A program made the position numbers and the translations under genes. From the NCBI GenBank assembly GCA_964347615.1, contig CAYFZO010000001.1:1-64000 (forward strand): a stretch of DNA of 64,000 bases, in the 5' to 3' direction. Below, piece by piece: positions 33,649 to 42,186 of this stretch. Under the pieces are notes generated by a model, which was not told the DNA's origin, did not search any database, and saw nothing but the letters and a program-made list of their open reading frames with translations. Numbering within the stretch: the first letter of the stretch is position 1; each line of letters opens with the position of its first letter. Source of the stretch: CAYFZO01 sp964347615 (lineage in GTDB: Bacteria; Pseudomonadota; Gammaproteobacteria; Poriferisulfidales; Oxydemutatoraceae).

Positions 33649-35100
33649 TCACCCGGCACCGCCGGACGTGCTCAGCTCACGCTTAAGAATGCGATTGACT
33701 TCGGCGGGCGCGGCCTTGCCTTCGGTCGCTTTCATCACCTGTCCGACGAAGTAGCCGAGCACTTTTTCCTTGCCCGCCCGGTATTGCTCGACTTGCTTGG
33801 GGTTGGCGGCAATCACCTGGCGCACCAGCGCTTCGAGTTCGGCGACGTCGCTGATCTGGCGCAGCCCGCGCGCCTCGATCACCGCGCCGGCGTCGCCCTC
33901 GCCCGCCCACATCGCGTCGAAGACCTCCTTGGCAATCTTGCCGGAGATGACGTCGTCCTCGACCCGGTCGAGCAGACCGGCGAGCATCTCCGCGGTCACG
34001 GGCGAGTCCTCGATCGCAACGTTGTCCTTGTTCAACGCCGCGGCCAACGCGCCGGTAACCCAGTTGGCGACCGCCTTCGCCGACGCCGACGTGCGTTGGT
34101 TGCATGCCTCGAAATAATCGGCGACGCCGCGGTCGAGGCTCAGCCGTGCGGCGGCGTCCTCGCTCAAGCCGTGCTCAGAGACAAACCGGCGATGCCGCGC
34201 GTCGGGCAGCTCGGGCAAAGACGAACGCACCTGGGCGACGAACGCCTCGTCGATCACCAGCGGGGCCAAGTCGGGGTCGGGAAAATAGCGGTAGTCGTTG
34301 GCCTCTTCCTTGCCGCGCATCGGGCGGGTCTCGTTGCTTTGCGGGTCGAACAGGCGGGTCTCCTGCACCACGCGGCCGCCGCCTTCGAGCACCTCGGCCT
34401 GGCGCGTGATTTCGTACTCGAGCGCCTTGCCGACAAAACGGAAGGAGTTGAGGTTCTTGACCTCGGTGCGGGTGCCGAGTTCCGACTCGCCGACGGGACG
34501 CAGCGACACGTTGGCGTCGCAGCGGAAAGAGCCTTCCTGCATGTTGCCGTCGCAGACGTCGAGGCAACGCACGATGGCGTGAATCTTCTTCATGTAGGCC
34601 ACGGCCTCGGCGGGGCCGTGGATCTCGGGCTCGGAGACGATCTCTATCAGCGGGGTACCGGCGCGGTTGAGGTCTATCCCGCTCAGCTCGGCGAACCCTT
34701 CGTGCACCGACTTGCCGGCGTCCTCCTCAAGGTGCGCCCGCGTGATGCCGACGCGCTTGCGCCGCCCGTCGTCAAGCACGATCTCAAGCCGCCCGCCCGC
34801 GACGATCGGCGTCTGAAACTGGCTGATCTGATAACCCTTGGGCAGGTCGGGGTAGAAATAGTTCTTGCGCTCGAACACCGAGCGCAGATTGATCTCGGCG
34901 TCCACCGCAAGGCCGAACGCGACCGCCATGCGCACCGCCTCGAGGTTCAGCACCGGCAACACGCCGGGCAGCGCGACGTCCACCGCGCAGGCTTGAGTGT
35001 TGGGAGCGGCGCCGTAGTCGGTCGCGGCGCCGGAGAATATCTTGCTCCGGGTCTTGAGTCGCGCGTGAATCTCAAGCCCGATGACCGGCTGCCACTTCAT
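33649..35100 (-). CDS. gatB: Aspartyl/glutamyl-tRNA amidotransferase subunit B
   Basis: 483 residues from the ATG at 35100 (MKWQPVIGLEIHARLKT). Conserved kinase-like core: VFERKNYFYPDLPKGYQISQ, GITRAHLEEDAGKS, LNRAGTPLIEIVSEPE and EVKNLNSFRF. C-terminal YqeY-like domain follows. With GatA and GatC it converts Glu-tRNA(Gln) and Asp-tRNA(Asn) to the amidated forms. An upstream TTG would overlap gatA, so the ATG is preferred. Confidence 0.94.
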   Translation of the reverse strand: MKWQPVIGLEIHARLKTRSKIFSGAATDYGAAPNTQACAVDVALPGVLPVLNLEAVRMAVAFGLAVDAEINLRSVFERKNYFYPDLPKGYQISQFQTPIVAGGRLEIVLDDGRRKRVGITRAHLEEDAGKSVHEGFAELSGIDLNRAGTPLIEIVSEPEIHGPAEAVAYMKKIHAIVRCLDVCDGNMQEGSFRCDANVSLRPVGESELGTRTEVKNLNSFRFVGKALEYEITRQAEVLEGGGRVVQETRLFDPQSNETRPMRGKEEANDYRYFPDPDLAPLVIDEAFVAQVRSSLPELPDARHRRFVSEHGLSEDAAARLSLDRGVADYFEACNQRTSASAKAVANWVTGALAAALNKDNVAIEDSPVTAEMLAGLLDRVEDDVISGKIAKEVFDAMWAGEGDAGAVIEARGLRQISDVAELEALVRQVIAANPKQVEQYRAGKEKVLGYFVGQVMKATEGKAAPAEVNRILKRELSTSGGAG

Positions 35101-35110
35101 CGTGCCGGCC

Positions 35111-36568
35111 TCATCGCTCAAACCCCGGCGGCACGCGCCGATGCCAGTCGGTCTCGCGCTGGTAGCGATGCCCGAGCGCGAGCAGCGACGCTTCGCTGAA
35201 GTGGTTGCCGATCAGCTGCATCCCGACCGGCAGCTCGTCGCTGAACCCCGCCGGCAGCGCGAGTCCGGGCAACCCGGCGAGGTTGATGGCGATGGTGTAG
35301 ACGTCCGACAAGTACATCTTCACCGGGTCGTCGCTTTTCTCCCCCAGCCGAAACGCGGTGGTGGGCGAGACCGGCCCCAGGATTGCGTCAACCCGCCCGA
35401 AAGCGGCGATGAAGTCGTCGCGGATCTTCCTGCGCGCGCGTTGCGCCTTGAGGTAGTAGGCGTCGTAGTAGCCTTTGGACAGGACGTAGGTGCCGATCAG
35501 GATCCGCCGCTTGACCTCGGCGCCGAAGCCTTCGGCGCGCGAGCGGAAATACAGGTCTTCGAGGTCCTCGGGCAACTCGCAGCGATAGCCGTAGCGCACG
35601 CCGTCGTAACGCGCGAGGTTGGAAGAGCACTCGGCGGGCGCGAGGACGTAGTACGCGGGGATTGCGAGCCGCGACGCGGGCAGCGTAATCTCGACGATTT
35701 CGCATCCCATCCCGGCGAAGCATCGGATCGCGTCTTCGATCACCGACTTGACCCCGGGGTCCACCCCTTCGCTCAGGTACTCGACGGGCACGCCGACGCG
35801 AAGACCCTTGACGTCTTGTTCGAGCGCGCGCACGTAGTCGGGCGTCGGCCGGTCGGCGCTGGTCGAATCCTTCGCGTCGAACCCGGCGATTTCGCCGAGC
35901 AACAGCGCACAGTCCTCGGCCGAGACGCCGAACACGCCGGCCTGGTCGAGGCTTGACGCGTACGCGACGATGCCGTAACGCGACACCCGCCCGTAGGTCG
36001 GCTTGAGGCCGGTAACGCCGCACAGCGACGCCGGCTGGCGCACCGAACCGCCGGTGTCGGTGCCGGTCGCGCAAGGCGCCAGCCGCGCCGCGACCGCCGC
36101 CGCCGAGCCGCTCGACGACCCCCCCGGCACCCGCTCGACGTCCCACGGGTTGCGGGTCGGGCCGAAATGGCTGGTCTCCCCGGACGACCCCATCGCGAAC
36201 TCGTCCATGTTGGTCTTGCCGAGCATCACCATCCCCGCCGCGTTCAGCTTCTCGGTGACGGTCGCGTCGTACGGCGAACGAAAGTTGTGCAGCATTTTCG
36301 AGCCGCAAGTGGTAAGTACCCCGCGCGTACAGAACAAATCCTTGTGTGCGTAAGGCACGCCGGTCAACGGCGACGCGTCGTTCGACCGCCGCCGCGAGTC
36401 GGCTTGACGCGCTTGGTCAAGCGCACGCTCGGCGGTGACGGTGATGAAGCCGTTGAGCGCACGGTCCCGGCTTTCGACGCGTTCGAGGAAGAACTCGGTG
36501 AGTTCGACGCTTGAGAAATCGCCGGCGGCGAGCGCACGGGACAACTCGGCGAGAGGCTGGTTGAGCAT
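35111..36568 (-). CDS. gatA: Glutamyl-tRNA amidotransferase subunit A
   Basis: Amidase-signature enzyme of 485 residues that supplies ammonia from glutamine. Ser-cisSer-Lys triad: Lys76 (VPYAHKDLF), cis-Ser151 (GGSSSGSAAAVA) and Ser175 (GTDTGGSVRQPA). Located between gatC and gatB with ten-base gaps, the usual gatCAB order. Confidence 0.95.
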   Translation of the reverse strand: MLNQPLAELSRALAAGDFSSVELTEFFLERVESRDRALNGFITVTAERALDQARQADSRRRSNDASPLTGVPYAHKDLFCTRGVLTTCGSKMLHNFRSPYDATVTEKLNAAGMVMLGKTNMDEFAMGSSGETSHFGPTRNPWDVERVPGGSSSGSAAAVAARLAPCATGTDTGGSVRQPASLCGVTGLKPTYGRVSRYGIVAYASSLDQAGVFGVSAEDCALLLGEIAGFDAKDSTSADRPTPDYVRALEQDVKGLRVGVPVEYLSEGVDPGVKSVIEDAIRCFAGMGCEIVEITLPASRLAIPAYYVLAPAECSSNLARYDGVRYGYRCELPEDLEDLYFRSRAEGFGAEVKRRILIGTYVLSKGYYDAYYLKAQRARRKIRDDFIAAFGRVDAILGPVSPTTAFRLGEKSDDPVKMYLSDVYTIAINLAGLPGLALPAGFSDELPVGMQLIGNHFSEASLLALGHRYQRETDWHRRVPPGFER

Positions 36569-36578
36569 CTGCCCGCGT

Positions 36579-36860
36579 CTATTCGATGACTTTGGGCACG
36601 AGGTAAAGGCCGTCCGAGACCTGCGGCGCGGCCGCCTGCACCGCGTCGCGGCAGTCGCTTTCGGTCACACGGTCCTCGCGCAGGCGCTGCACGACGTCGA
36701 GCGGATGCGACAGCGGCTCGACGTCCTCAAGCCCGGCGCCGGCCAGCTCCTCGACCAGCGCCAGCACGCCGGACAAAATCTCGGCGGTCTCGCCGGCTTC
36801 CTCGTCGCTGATTGCAAGCCGCGCCAACCGCGCCGTGTTACGCACTTCGTCGGACTTCAT
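36579..36860 (-). CDS. gatC: Glutamyl-tRNA amidotransferase subunit C
   Basis: 93-residue helical subunit that clamps GatA to GatB. VRNTARLARLAISDEEAGE and the DVEPLSHPLDV block are typical. First gene of the gatCAB operon, divergent from mreB over about 100 bases. Confidence 0.93.
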   Translation of the reverse strand: MKSDEVRNTARLARLAISDEEAGETAEILSGVLALVEELAGAGLEDVEPLSHPLDVVQRLREDRVTESDCRDAVQAAAPQVSDGLYLVPKVIE

Positions 36861-36964
36861 CGGCGCGCCGTCGGCATGGTCAAAATTGAGATGAGATTCA
36901 GAAACACTTGCTCGCTTCCCGCAGCATTGCTAGAGTATGCTACCAAAGTCAGCGGCACTCGACC

Positions 36965-38005
36965 ATGTTAAACAGACTCTTCGGCCTTTTCTCCAACGAT
37001 CTTTCGATCGATCTCGGAACGGCCAACACCCTAATCTACATGAAAGACAAGGGGATCGTCCTGAACGAGCCCTCGGTGGTCGCGATCCGCGACCAGGGCG
37101 GAGTCCAAGTGCCCGAAGCCGTCGGCCAGGAGGCCAAGGACATGCTGGGGCGTACGCCGGCGACGATCAAGGCCGTGCGTCCGATGAAAGACGGCGTCAT
37201 CGCCGATTTCACCATCACCGAGAAGATGCTCCAGCACTTCATCCGCAAAGTGCACAAGCACAAGATCATCAAGCCCGCCCCGAAGGTTCTCATCTGCGTC
37301 CCGTGCGGCGCGACCCAGGTCGAGCGGCGCGCAATCCGCGAATCGGTGATGGGCGCCGGCGCGACGAAAGTTTATTTGATCGAGGAGCCGATTGCCGCCG
37401 CGCTCGGCGCGGGACTTCCGATCAACCAAGCGCGAGGTTCAATGGTGCTCGACATCGGCGGCGGCACCTCGGAGGTCGCGGTCCTGTCCTTGAACGGCAT
37501 CGTGTATTCGTCGTCTGTGAGAATCGGCGGCGACAAGTTCGACGAAGCCATCGTCAGCTACGTGCGTCGCAACTACGGCATCCTGATCGGCGAAGCCACC
37601 GCCGAAATGATCAAGCACAACATCGGGGTTGCCTACCCGAGCAAGGAATTGCTTGAAATCGAGGTGCGGGGGCGCAACCTGTCCGAAGGCGTGCCCAAGA
37701 GCTTCAGCCTGAACAGCAACGAGATCCTGGAGGCGCTGCAGGAGCCGCTGACCGGCGTGGTCAGCGCAATCAAAACCGCGCTGGAGCGCACGCCTCCCGA
37801 GCTCGGTTCGGACGTCGCCGACCGCGGCATCGTCCTGACCGGCGGCGGCGCACTGCTGCGCGACTTCGACAAATTGATCATGCAAGAGACGGGGATCCCG
37901 GTCGTAATCGCCGACGAGCCTTTAATCTGCGTCGCCAAGGGCGGGGGCAAGGTACTCACGCTGATAGAACAAGGTGCCGCCAGATTTCTTCTTCACGACG
38001 ACTGA
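36965..38005 (+). CDS. mreB: Rod-shape-determining actin homologue MreB
   Basis: 346 residues. IDLGTANTLIY (phosphate 1), DIGGGTSEVAV (phosphate 2) and GIVLTGGGALLRD (adenosine) are the actin-fold motifs. N-terminal MLNRLFGLFSND is the amphipathic membrane anchor, and the ATG at 36965 gives exactly this end. Organises lateral cell-wall synthesis with MreC and MreD. Confidence 0.96.
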   Translation: MLNRLFGLFSNDLSIDLGTANTLIYMKDKGIVLNEPSVVAIRDQGGVQVPEAVGQEAKDMLGRTPATIKAVRPMKDGVIADFTITEKMLQHFIRKVHKHKIIKPAPKVLICVPCGATQVERRAIRESVMGAGATKVYLIEEPIAAALGAGLPINQARGSMVLDIGGGTSEVAVLSLNGIVYSSSVRIGGDKFDEAIVSYVRRNYGILIGEATAEMIKHNIGVAYPSKELLEIEVRGRNLSEGVPKSFSLNSNEILEALQEPLTGVVSAIKTALERTPPELGSDVADRGIVLTGGGALLRDFDKLIMQETGIPVVIADEPLICVAKGGGKVLTLIEQGAARFLLHDD

Positions 38006-38038
38006 ACCGAATCTGAAACGCAACGGAGGAAACACACC

Positions 38039-38884
38039 ATCAAGCCGCTCTTCACGCTGCACGGCACTTTCCCCAAGTTGGCGATGCTCATACTGCTGTC
38101 GGTAGCACTGATGTTCAGCGACTACCGCTACGCCGGCCTCGACAAGGCACGCTACTATCTCGGCGCCGTCACAGACCCGATCTACTACGCCTCGAATTTG
38201 GTGGCCAAAGCCGTCGAACAGATCCACCAGGGGTTTGCGGACCGCAAGCAGCTGTTCCAAGAGAACGAGGCGCTCAAGCGGGAAAACCTGCGAATCAGGT
38301 CGCGGTTGGAAAAATACGCCGCTCTGGAACATGAAAACCGCAGGCTCAACGAACTCCTGAAGTCGCCCTATAAGAAGAGCAACGACGACGCGGTCGTCGC
38401 CGAGGTGATCGCCTCCAACTACACCGACTTCAGGCAGCGCATCGTGCTCAACAAGGGCGGAAACGACGAAGTGCGGGTCGGCCAGCCGATACTCGGAGCA
38501 CGCAACGTCATCGGACAGGTGGTGACGGTCACCCCGCTCAGCGCGGTCGGCATGCTGATTTCAGACCCCGACCACGCGATGCTGATACAAGTCAAGCGTT
38601 CGGGACTGCGTGCGCTTGCGGTCGGCACCGGCGACCCCCGGCGGCTGCGGCTCGACTACGTGCCGCTCGGCGCCGACGTCAGGGAAGGCGACGTCGTCGT
38701 CACTTCGAGCCTTGCCGAACGCTACCCGCCCGACTACCCGGTGGGGACGATCTCGCACGTGATGAAACCCGACAACGACAACTTCGCGGTCGTCTATCTG
38801 GAGCCGTTCACCGAGCTCGACGGCCACCGGGAAGTGCTGCTGGCGCGGGAGACGGACAACGCCGCAGAAACCCAGAGTGACTAA
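38039..38884 (+). CDS. mreC: Rod-shape-determining protein MreC, probable ATC start
   Basis: Bitopic membrane protein: short cytoplasmic end, one span (LAMLILLSVALMFSD), a coiled coil (LFQENEALKRENLRIRSRLE...) and a periplasmic beta domain (NVIGQVVTVTPLSA). Family proteins begin MKP(L/I)F. Here KPLFTLHG is preceded by ATC, with GGAGGA eight bases upstream and no ATG, GTG or TTG in between. The first standard in-frame codon is a TTG at 38078 with no ribosome binding site, which would remove the cytoplasmic end. I therefore annotate ATC, giving 281 residues; a base error in the assembly is the other explanation. Confidence 0.88.
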   Translation: MKPLFTLHGTFPKLAMLILLSVALMFSDYRYAGLDKARYYLGAVTDPIYYASNLVAKAVEQIHQGFADRKQLFQENEALKRENLRIRSRLEKYAALEHENRRLNELLKSPYKKSNDDAVVAEVIASNYTDFRQRIVLNKGGNDEVRVGQPILGARNVIGQVVTVTPLSAVGMLISDPDHAMLIQVKRSGLRALAVGTGDPRRLRLDYVPLGADVREGDVVVTSSLAERYPPDYPVGTISHVMKPDNDNFAVVYLEPFTELDGHREVLLARETDNAAETQSD

Positions 38885-38944
38885 GGCCCGAGCGAAAACC
38901 CGCCTACCGAAAACCGCGCCGTCGGCGGCGGAATCCTGAAAAGC

Positions 38945-39442
38945 ATGGCGCCGCGCATCGCAGGTTTCGGAAAACTTCACGTCCTCGCCGCCTTGAGCGT
39001 CGCCGTCGCGCTGGTGATAACGGTATTGCCGATTCCGACGTGGGCTTCCCCGTTTTGGCCCGAGTGGACCGTGCTGGTGGTCATTTACTGGTGTCTCGCC
39101 CTGCCGCACAAGTTCAATCTCAAATTCGCGTGGGCGGCGGGGCTTTTGATGGACCTGATCAAAGGGTCGCTGCTCGGGCAATACGCGTTGGCCTATCTGC
39201 TGATCGCCTACATCTGCACCCACGTCTATCCGCGGCTGCGGATTTATCCGCTGATCCAGCAGGCTCTCTCGGTCGGCGCACTGATGATTCCGTATTTCCT
39301 GCTGTGTTGGGGGGTGGACAGCCTGTTGCACCCGAACGCCTCGATCGATGGGCGTTATTGGGCGCCGATTGCAAGCAGCGTACTGCTGTGGCCGTGGGTG
39401 CTCTCGATCCTGAGGTGGGTCAGGCAAAAGGCGTCGGTGTGA
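38945..39442 (+). CDS. mreD: Rod-shape-determining protein MreD
   Basis: 165 residues with about five membrane segments and the LLMDLIKGSLLGQYALAYLL block typical of MreD. Works with MreB and MreC in the elongasome. 60 bases after mreC. Confidence 0.92.
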   Translation: MAPRIAGFGKLHVLAALSVAVALVITVLPIPTWASPFWPEWTVLVVIYWCLALPHKFNLKFAWAAGLLMDLIKGSLLGQYALAYLLIAYICTHVYPRLRIYPLIQQALSVGALMIPYFLLCWGVDSLLHPNASIDGRYWAPIASSVLLWPWVLSILRWVRQKASV

Positions 39443-39461
39443 ACGCAGGCGCGACCGGGAC

Positions 39462-39938
39462 GTGACCGAACTGCTCGACGATCTGGCACGCGCGGTGCGC
39501 GACAGACACCCGAGCGACTTGTTGCTCATCAGGAAGTCGCCCGAACCCGACGCCGAATTCAAGCGGCTCAGCGCGCAACTCGACCCCGCCCCGCTTCTCG
39601 AGACCGCCGCCGCGGAAGAATGGCTGCGCCGCCCTCGACCGCAACGGCGCAAACGGCTCGGCGTGGTGTGGAACTCTCCGAGACGCCTCCCCGACGCCGA
39701 CTACGACCACCTGTTGGCGCGACTGCGCGATCTCGACTGCGAGGCGGTCTACGTGCGGTGGGACGCCGAAACCGACGGTGCGCAACATCTGCGCCCGCTC
39801 GGGTTCCTGCCGCTGAAACGCTACGCCGACGGCGTCTCGCTGCACTACTTCGACGTCTACGACTACAAGCTGCTGCCGGACTGGCTCAACAGCCGCTTCT
39901 GGGCAAACCCCGAGATGTGGGATAAAGCAAGATGGTGA
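39462..39938 (+). CDS. DUF6231-like protein
   Basis: 158-residue soluble protein. The C-terminus FDVYDYKLLPDWLNSRFWANPEMWDKARW matches the Trp-rich ending I know from gammaproteobacterial DUF6231 proteins. No catalytic motif can be named. Starts 19 bases after mreD, so it may be transcribed with it; function unknown. Confidence 0.7.
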   Translation: MTELLDDLARAVRDRHPSDLLLIRKSPEPDAEFKRLSAQLDPAPLLETAAAEEWLRRPRPQRRKRLGVVWNSPRRLPDADYDHLLARLRDLDCEAVYVRWDAETDGAQHLRPLGFLPLKRYADGVSLHYFDVYDYKLLPDWLNSRFWANPEMWDKARW

Positions 39939-39969
39939 AAGCCGGTGCGCAACCGAACCGCAGTCGGAC

Positions 39970-40722
39970 TCAGCCCTGCTCGTGCGGATCGCACAACCGA
40001 CGCATGTCGGACGGCAGGTCGTCGGGGCACTGCCCGCACAACTCGTTGCCGCGCACCGCGTATTCCATCTTCCTCGGAAACGGCAACCGGAGATTCGCCA
40101 TGATGTCGACGAACTCCTCCCTGCTGCGCCCGCCGCCGAGCCGGGGGTTGCGCCGTTTCTCCTGGCCTACCGTGGTCAACGCCCGCCCCTCGTAGTCGTG
40201 GCAGGGGTAGACCAAGGTGTCCTCGGGCAGGGAGAACAGTTTGTCGTGGATACTGTCGTAGAGCACCCCCGCGTCTCCGGACTGGAAGTCGGTGCGCCCG
40301 CAGGCTTCGATCAGCAGTGCGTCGCCCGAGAAGACGATTCGATGCGCGGCGCCTTCAATCAGAAAAGCGTGATGAGATTCGGTGTGCCCGGGCGTGAACA
40401 GCGGATGCAGCTCGAGATTGCCGACGCGAAAGACCTCGCCTTCGCGCACTCCGAGGTCGCGGCAAGCCAGATTCTCCATCGCCGGGCCAGCTGCCTTGCA
40501 ATCGGTGATTGCGCGCAATTTCAATGCCCCGCTGAGGTGGTCGGCGTGGATGTGCGTCTCGAGCGTGTAAGTCAGTTTGACCCCGAGCTCGCGCAATGCC
40601 TCCAGGTCGCGGTCGGCGGTTTCCAGCACCGGATCTATCAGGACGCTTTCACCCGTGTCCGGGCACGCAATCAGATACGTGTAAGTGGACGACGTCTTTT
40701 CAAACAATTGCCGAAACAGCAT
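39970..40722 (-). CDS. ETHE1-type persulfide dioxygenase
   Basis: Metallo-beta-lactamase-fold enzyme of 250 residues that oxidises glutathione persulfide to sulfite with a mononuclear iron. THIHADH at 56-62, His113 in TPGHTESH, Asp134 in FSGDALL and CGRTDFQ at 141-147 are the ETHE1 signature, with His175 in PCHDYEGR. A C-terminal extension of ~25 residues with two Cys (ELCGQCPDD and RRLCDPH) goes beyond the usual end. Glyoxalase II is excluded by CGRTDFQ. No partner rhodanese is adjacent. Confidence 0.9.
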   Translation of the reverse strand: MLFRQLFEKTSSTYTYLIACPDTGESVLIDPVLETADRDLEALRELGVKLTYTLETHIHADHLSGALKLRAITDCKAAGPAMENLACRDLGVREGEVFRVGNLELHPLFTPGHTESHHAFLIEGAAHRIVFSGDALLIEACGRTDFQSGDAGVLYDSIHDKLFSLPEDTLVYPCHDYEGRALTTVGQEKRRNPRLGGGRSREEFVDIMANLRLPFPRKMEYAVRGNELCGQCPDDLPSDMRRLCDPHEQG

Positions 40723-41042
40723 CGAACCCCCCCGGGCTTGTCCCCAAAATTGCGGCTCGGTTCAGCGGGAGATTATATACATAAGACCGCGAAGGTCATG
40801 CTACGTTTTCAGCTCGCGTACGAATCCTTGTATATAATTCCCGAAAGACTCGCCCCCCGTTCGAGATGACAAACAACAACGCGACAACGCGACGCGGCGT
40901 ACTGAACCCGCGCCGGGCGGAACGCAAGCCCGCGAACCCGAACCCCCGGCGGGCGGGCGTCGCGGGACAGGACCTTGCCGGCTCCGCGCAAAAGCGCGAA
41001 GCCTAAGCGATATACGGGCGATATACGGGCGATATACGGGCA
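40723..41042. other. Intergenic region with two A+T-rich promoter-like patches
   Basis: Divergent space between the dioxygenase and ibaG. ATTATA at 40772-40777 is TATAAT on the minus strand and suits the dioxygenase; TATAAT at 40833-40838 faces right. A 46-codon frame (40866-41006) is Arg/Pro/Asn-rich and probably chance. Three copies of GCGATATACGG lie just before ibaG (about 41008-41040). Confidence 0.45.
40833..40838 (+). promoter_or_regulatory. Possible -10 box facing ibaG
   Basis: Perfect TATAAT followed by a C-rich stretch, as at 2684 and 32022. The minus-strand counterpart is at 40772-40777. No good -35. Confidence 0.3.
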
Positions 41043-41303
41043 ATGGATGGAAAGCGGATGGACGACGAGCAAATACGCTGCACGGTCGCCGCTAGAATCG
41101 TCGCGCACGTCGAGGGCGCGGTGGTTTCGGTCGCCGGCGGCGGCGGGAAATTCGAAGCGACGGTGGTCAGCGAACGTTTCGACGGCCTCGACCCGGTCGC
41201 CCGCCACCGACTGATTTACGCCGCGGTCGAGCCGGAGATCAAAAGCGGCGTGGTGCACGCCTTGTCAATTCGCGCGTTCACGCCGCAGGAACAGCAGTCC
41301 TGA
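41043..41303 (+). CDS. ibaG: BolA/IbaG-family protein
   Basis: 86 residues. VVSVAGGGGKFEATVVSERFDG and LDPVARHRLIYAAVEPEIKSG, then VHALSIRAFTP, give the BolA class II KH-like fold with the conserved His before ALS. IbaG works with monothiol glutaredoxin in iron-sulfur handling and acid stress. The internal ATG at 41058 is an alternative start. The leader has tandem GATATACGGGC units. Confidence 0.85.
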   Translation: MDGKRMDDEQIRCTVAARIVAHVEGAVVSVAGGGGKFEATVVSERFDGLDPVARHRLIYAAVEPEIKSGVVHALSIRAFTPQEQQS

Positions 41304-41409
41304 ACACGCCCCGGCGTACATGCCCGGTACGTATCAGGGTTCGGGCACCGAAGCCGGTCTTGCGAAGATTGTCCGGGATCGCACCCGGATACCAGCCCGG
41401 GGGACGAGG

Positions 41410-42033
41410 TCATTCGGCGGTCGTGCTGATCTCGATGCTGCTGAGGCCGGGGTGGGAGGCGAAATACCGGGACAATGCCTTCATGTCGTCGTCTTCAAGC
41501 GTTGCGACGATGCCCAGCATAATCGGATTGGTGCGCTTGCCCTCCTTGTAGTCGCGTAACGCGCGGTAAAGGTAGTCCTCGCGCTGCCCCGCGATTTTCG
41601 GATAGAGCGGAATCGGGCTGTTGCCATCGTTGTTGTGGCACGCGCTGCACACTGTCACGAGGTCCTGCAATTCGGCCGGCGGCTTCGCCTCGAGATTCGT
41701 CGGCGCCGAGTCGAAAGAAGCGAAATAAGCGGCGACGTCGGCCATGTCCTGGTCGCTGAGCCTGTGGCTTTGCGCGACCATCGTTTCGTGGGAACGCTCG
41801 CCGCTCTTATACGCTTGCAAGGCGGCGACGACGTAGTCGGCGTGCTGCCCACCGAGACGGGGCACGTGGTAGGTCGGGTAGACGTTGGTGTAACTGGGAA
41901 TGCCGTGGCAACCGAGACAGGTCTGCGCTTTCCATTTTCCGGCGTCGGCGTCGCCGGCGGCGTGCGCCGGAGCCTGCATCGCAATGAAAAGCAGGGCCGC
42001 GGAATAAACCGCGTGTTTGATGGTCGGTCTCAT
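41410..42033 (-). CDS. Di-heme cytochrome c4
   Basis: 207 residues with a signal peptide (LLFIAMQAPAHA) and two class-I haem domains: CLGCH at 39-43 and CSACH at 129-133, each followed by its distal Met region (MVAQSHRLSDQDM and IMLGIVATL). Periplasmic electron carrier to terminal oxidases. Confidence 0.93.
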   Translation of the reverse strand: MRPTIKHAVYSAALLFIAMQAPAHAAGDADAGKWKAQTCLGCHGIPSYTNVYPTYHVPRLGGQHADYVVAALQAYKSGERSHETMVAQSHRLSDQDMADVAAYFASFDSAPTNLEAKPPAELQDLVTVCSACHNNDGNSPIPLYPKIAGQREDYLYRALRDYKEGKRTNPIMLGIVATLEDDDMKALSRYFASHPGLSSIEISTTAE

Positions 42034-42186
42034 CGTCTCGGCGGGGTCAGGGCGGCGATTGTAACATATACTCGCAACGGTGAAACATAAAAACGCGGGA
42101 GGCTTCCCGTCGGTTCCGGCGACGCTCGTTCAGGCGCCGAAAGGTTCCGCGTTCAAGGCTCGGATATCAAGACGCGGCATTAAAGC

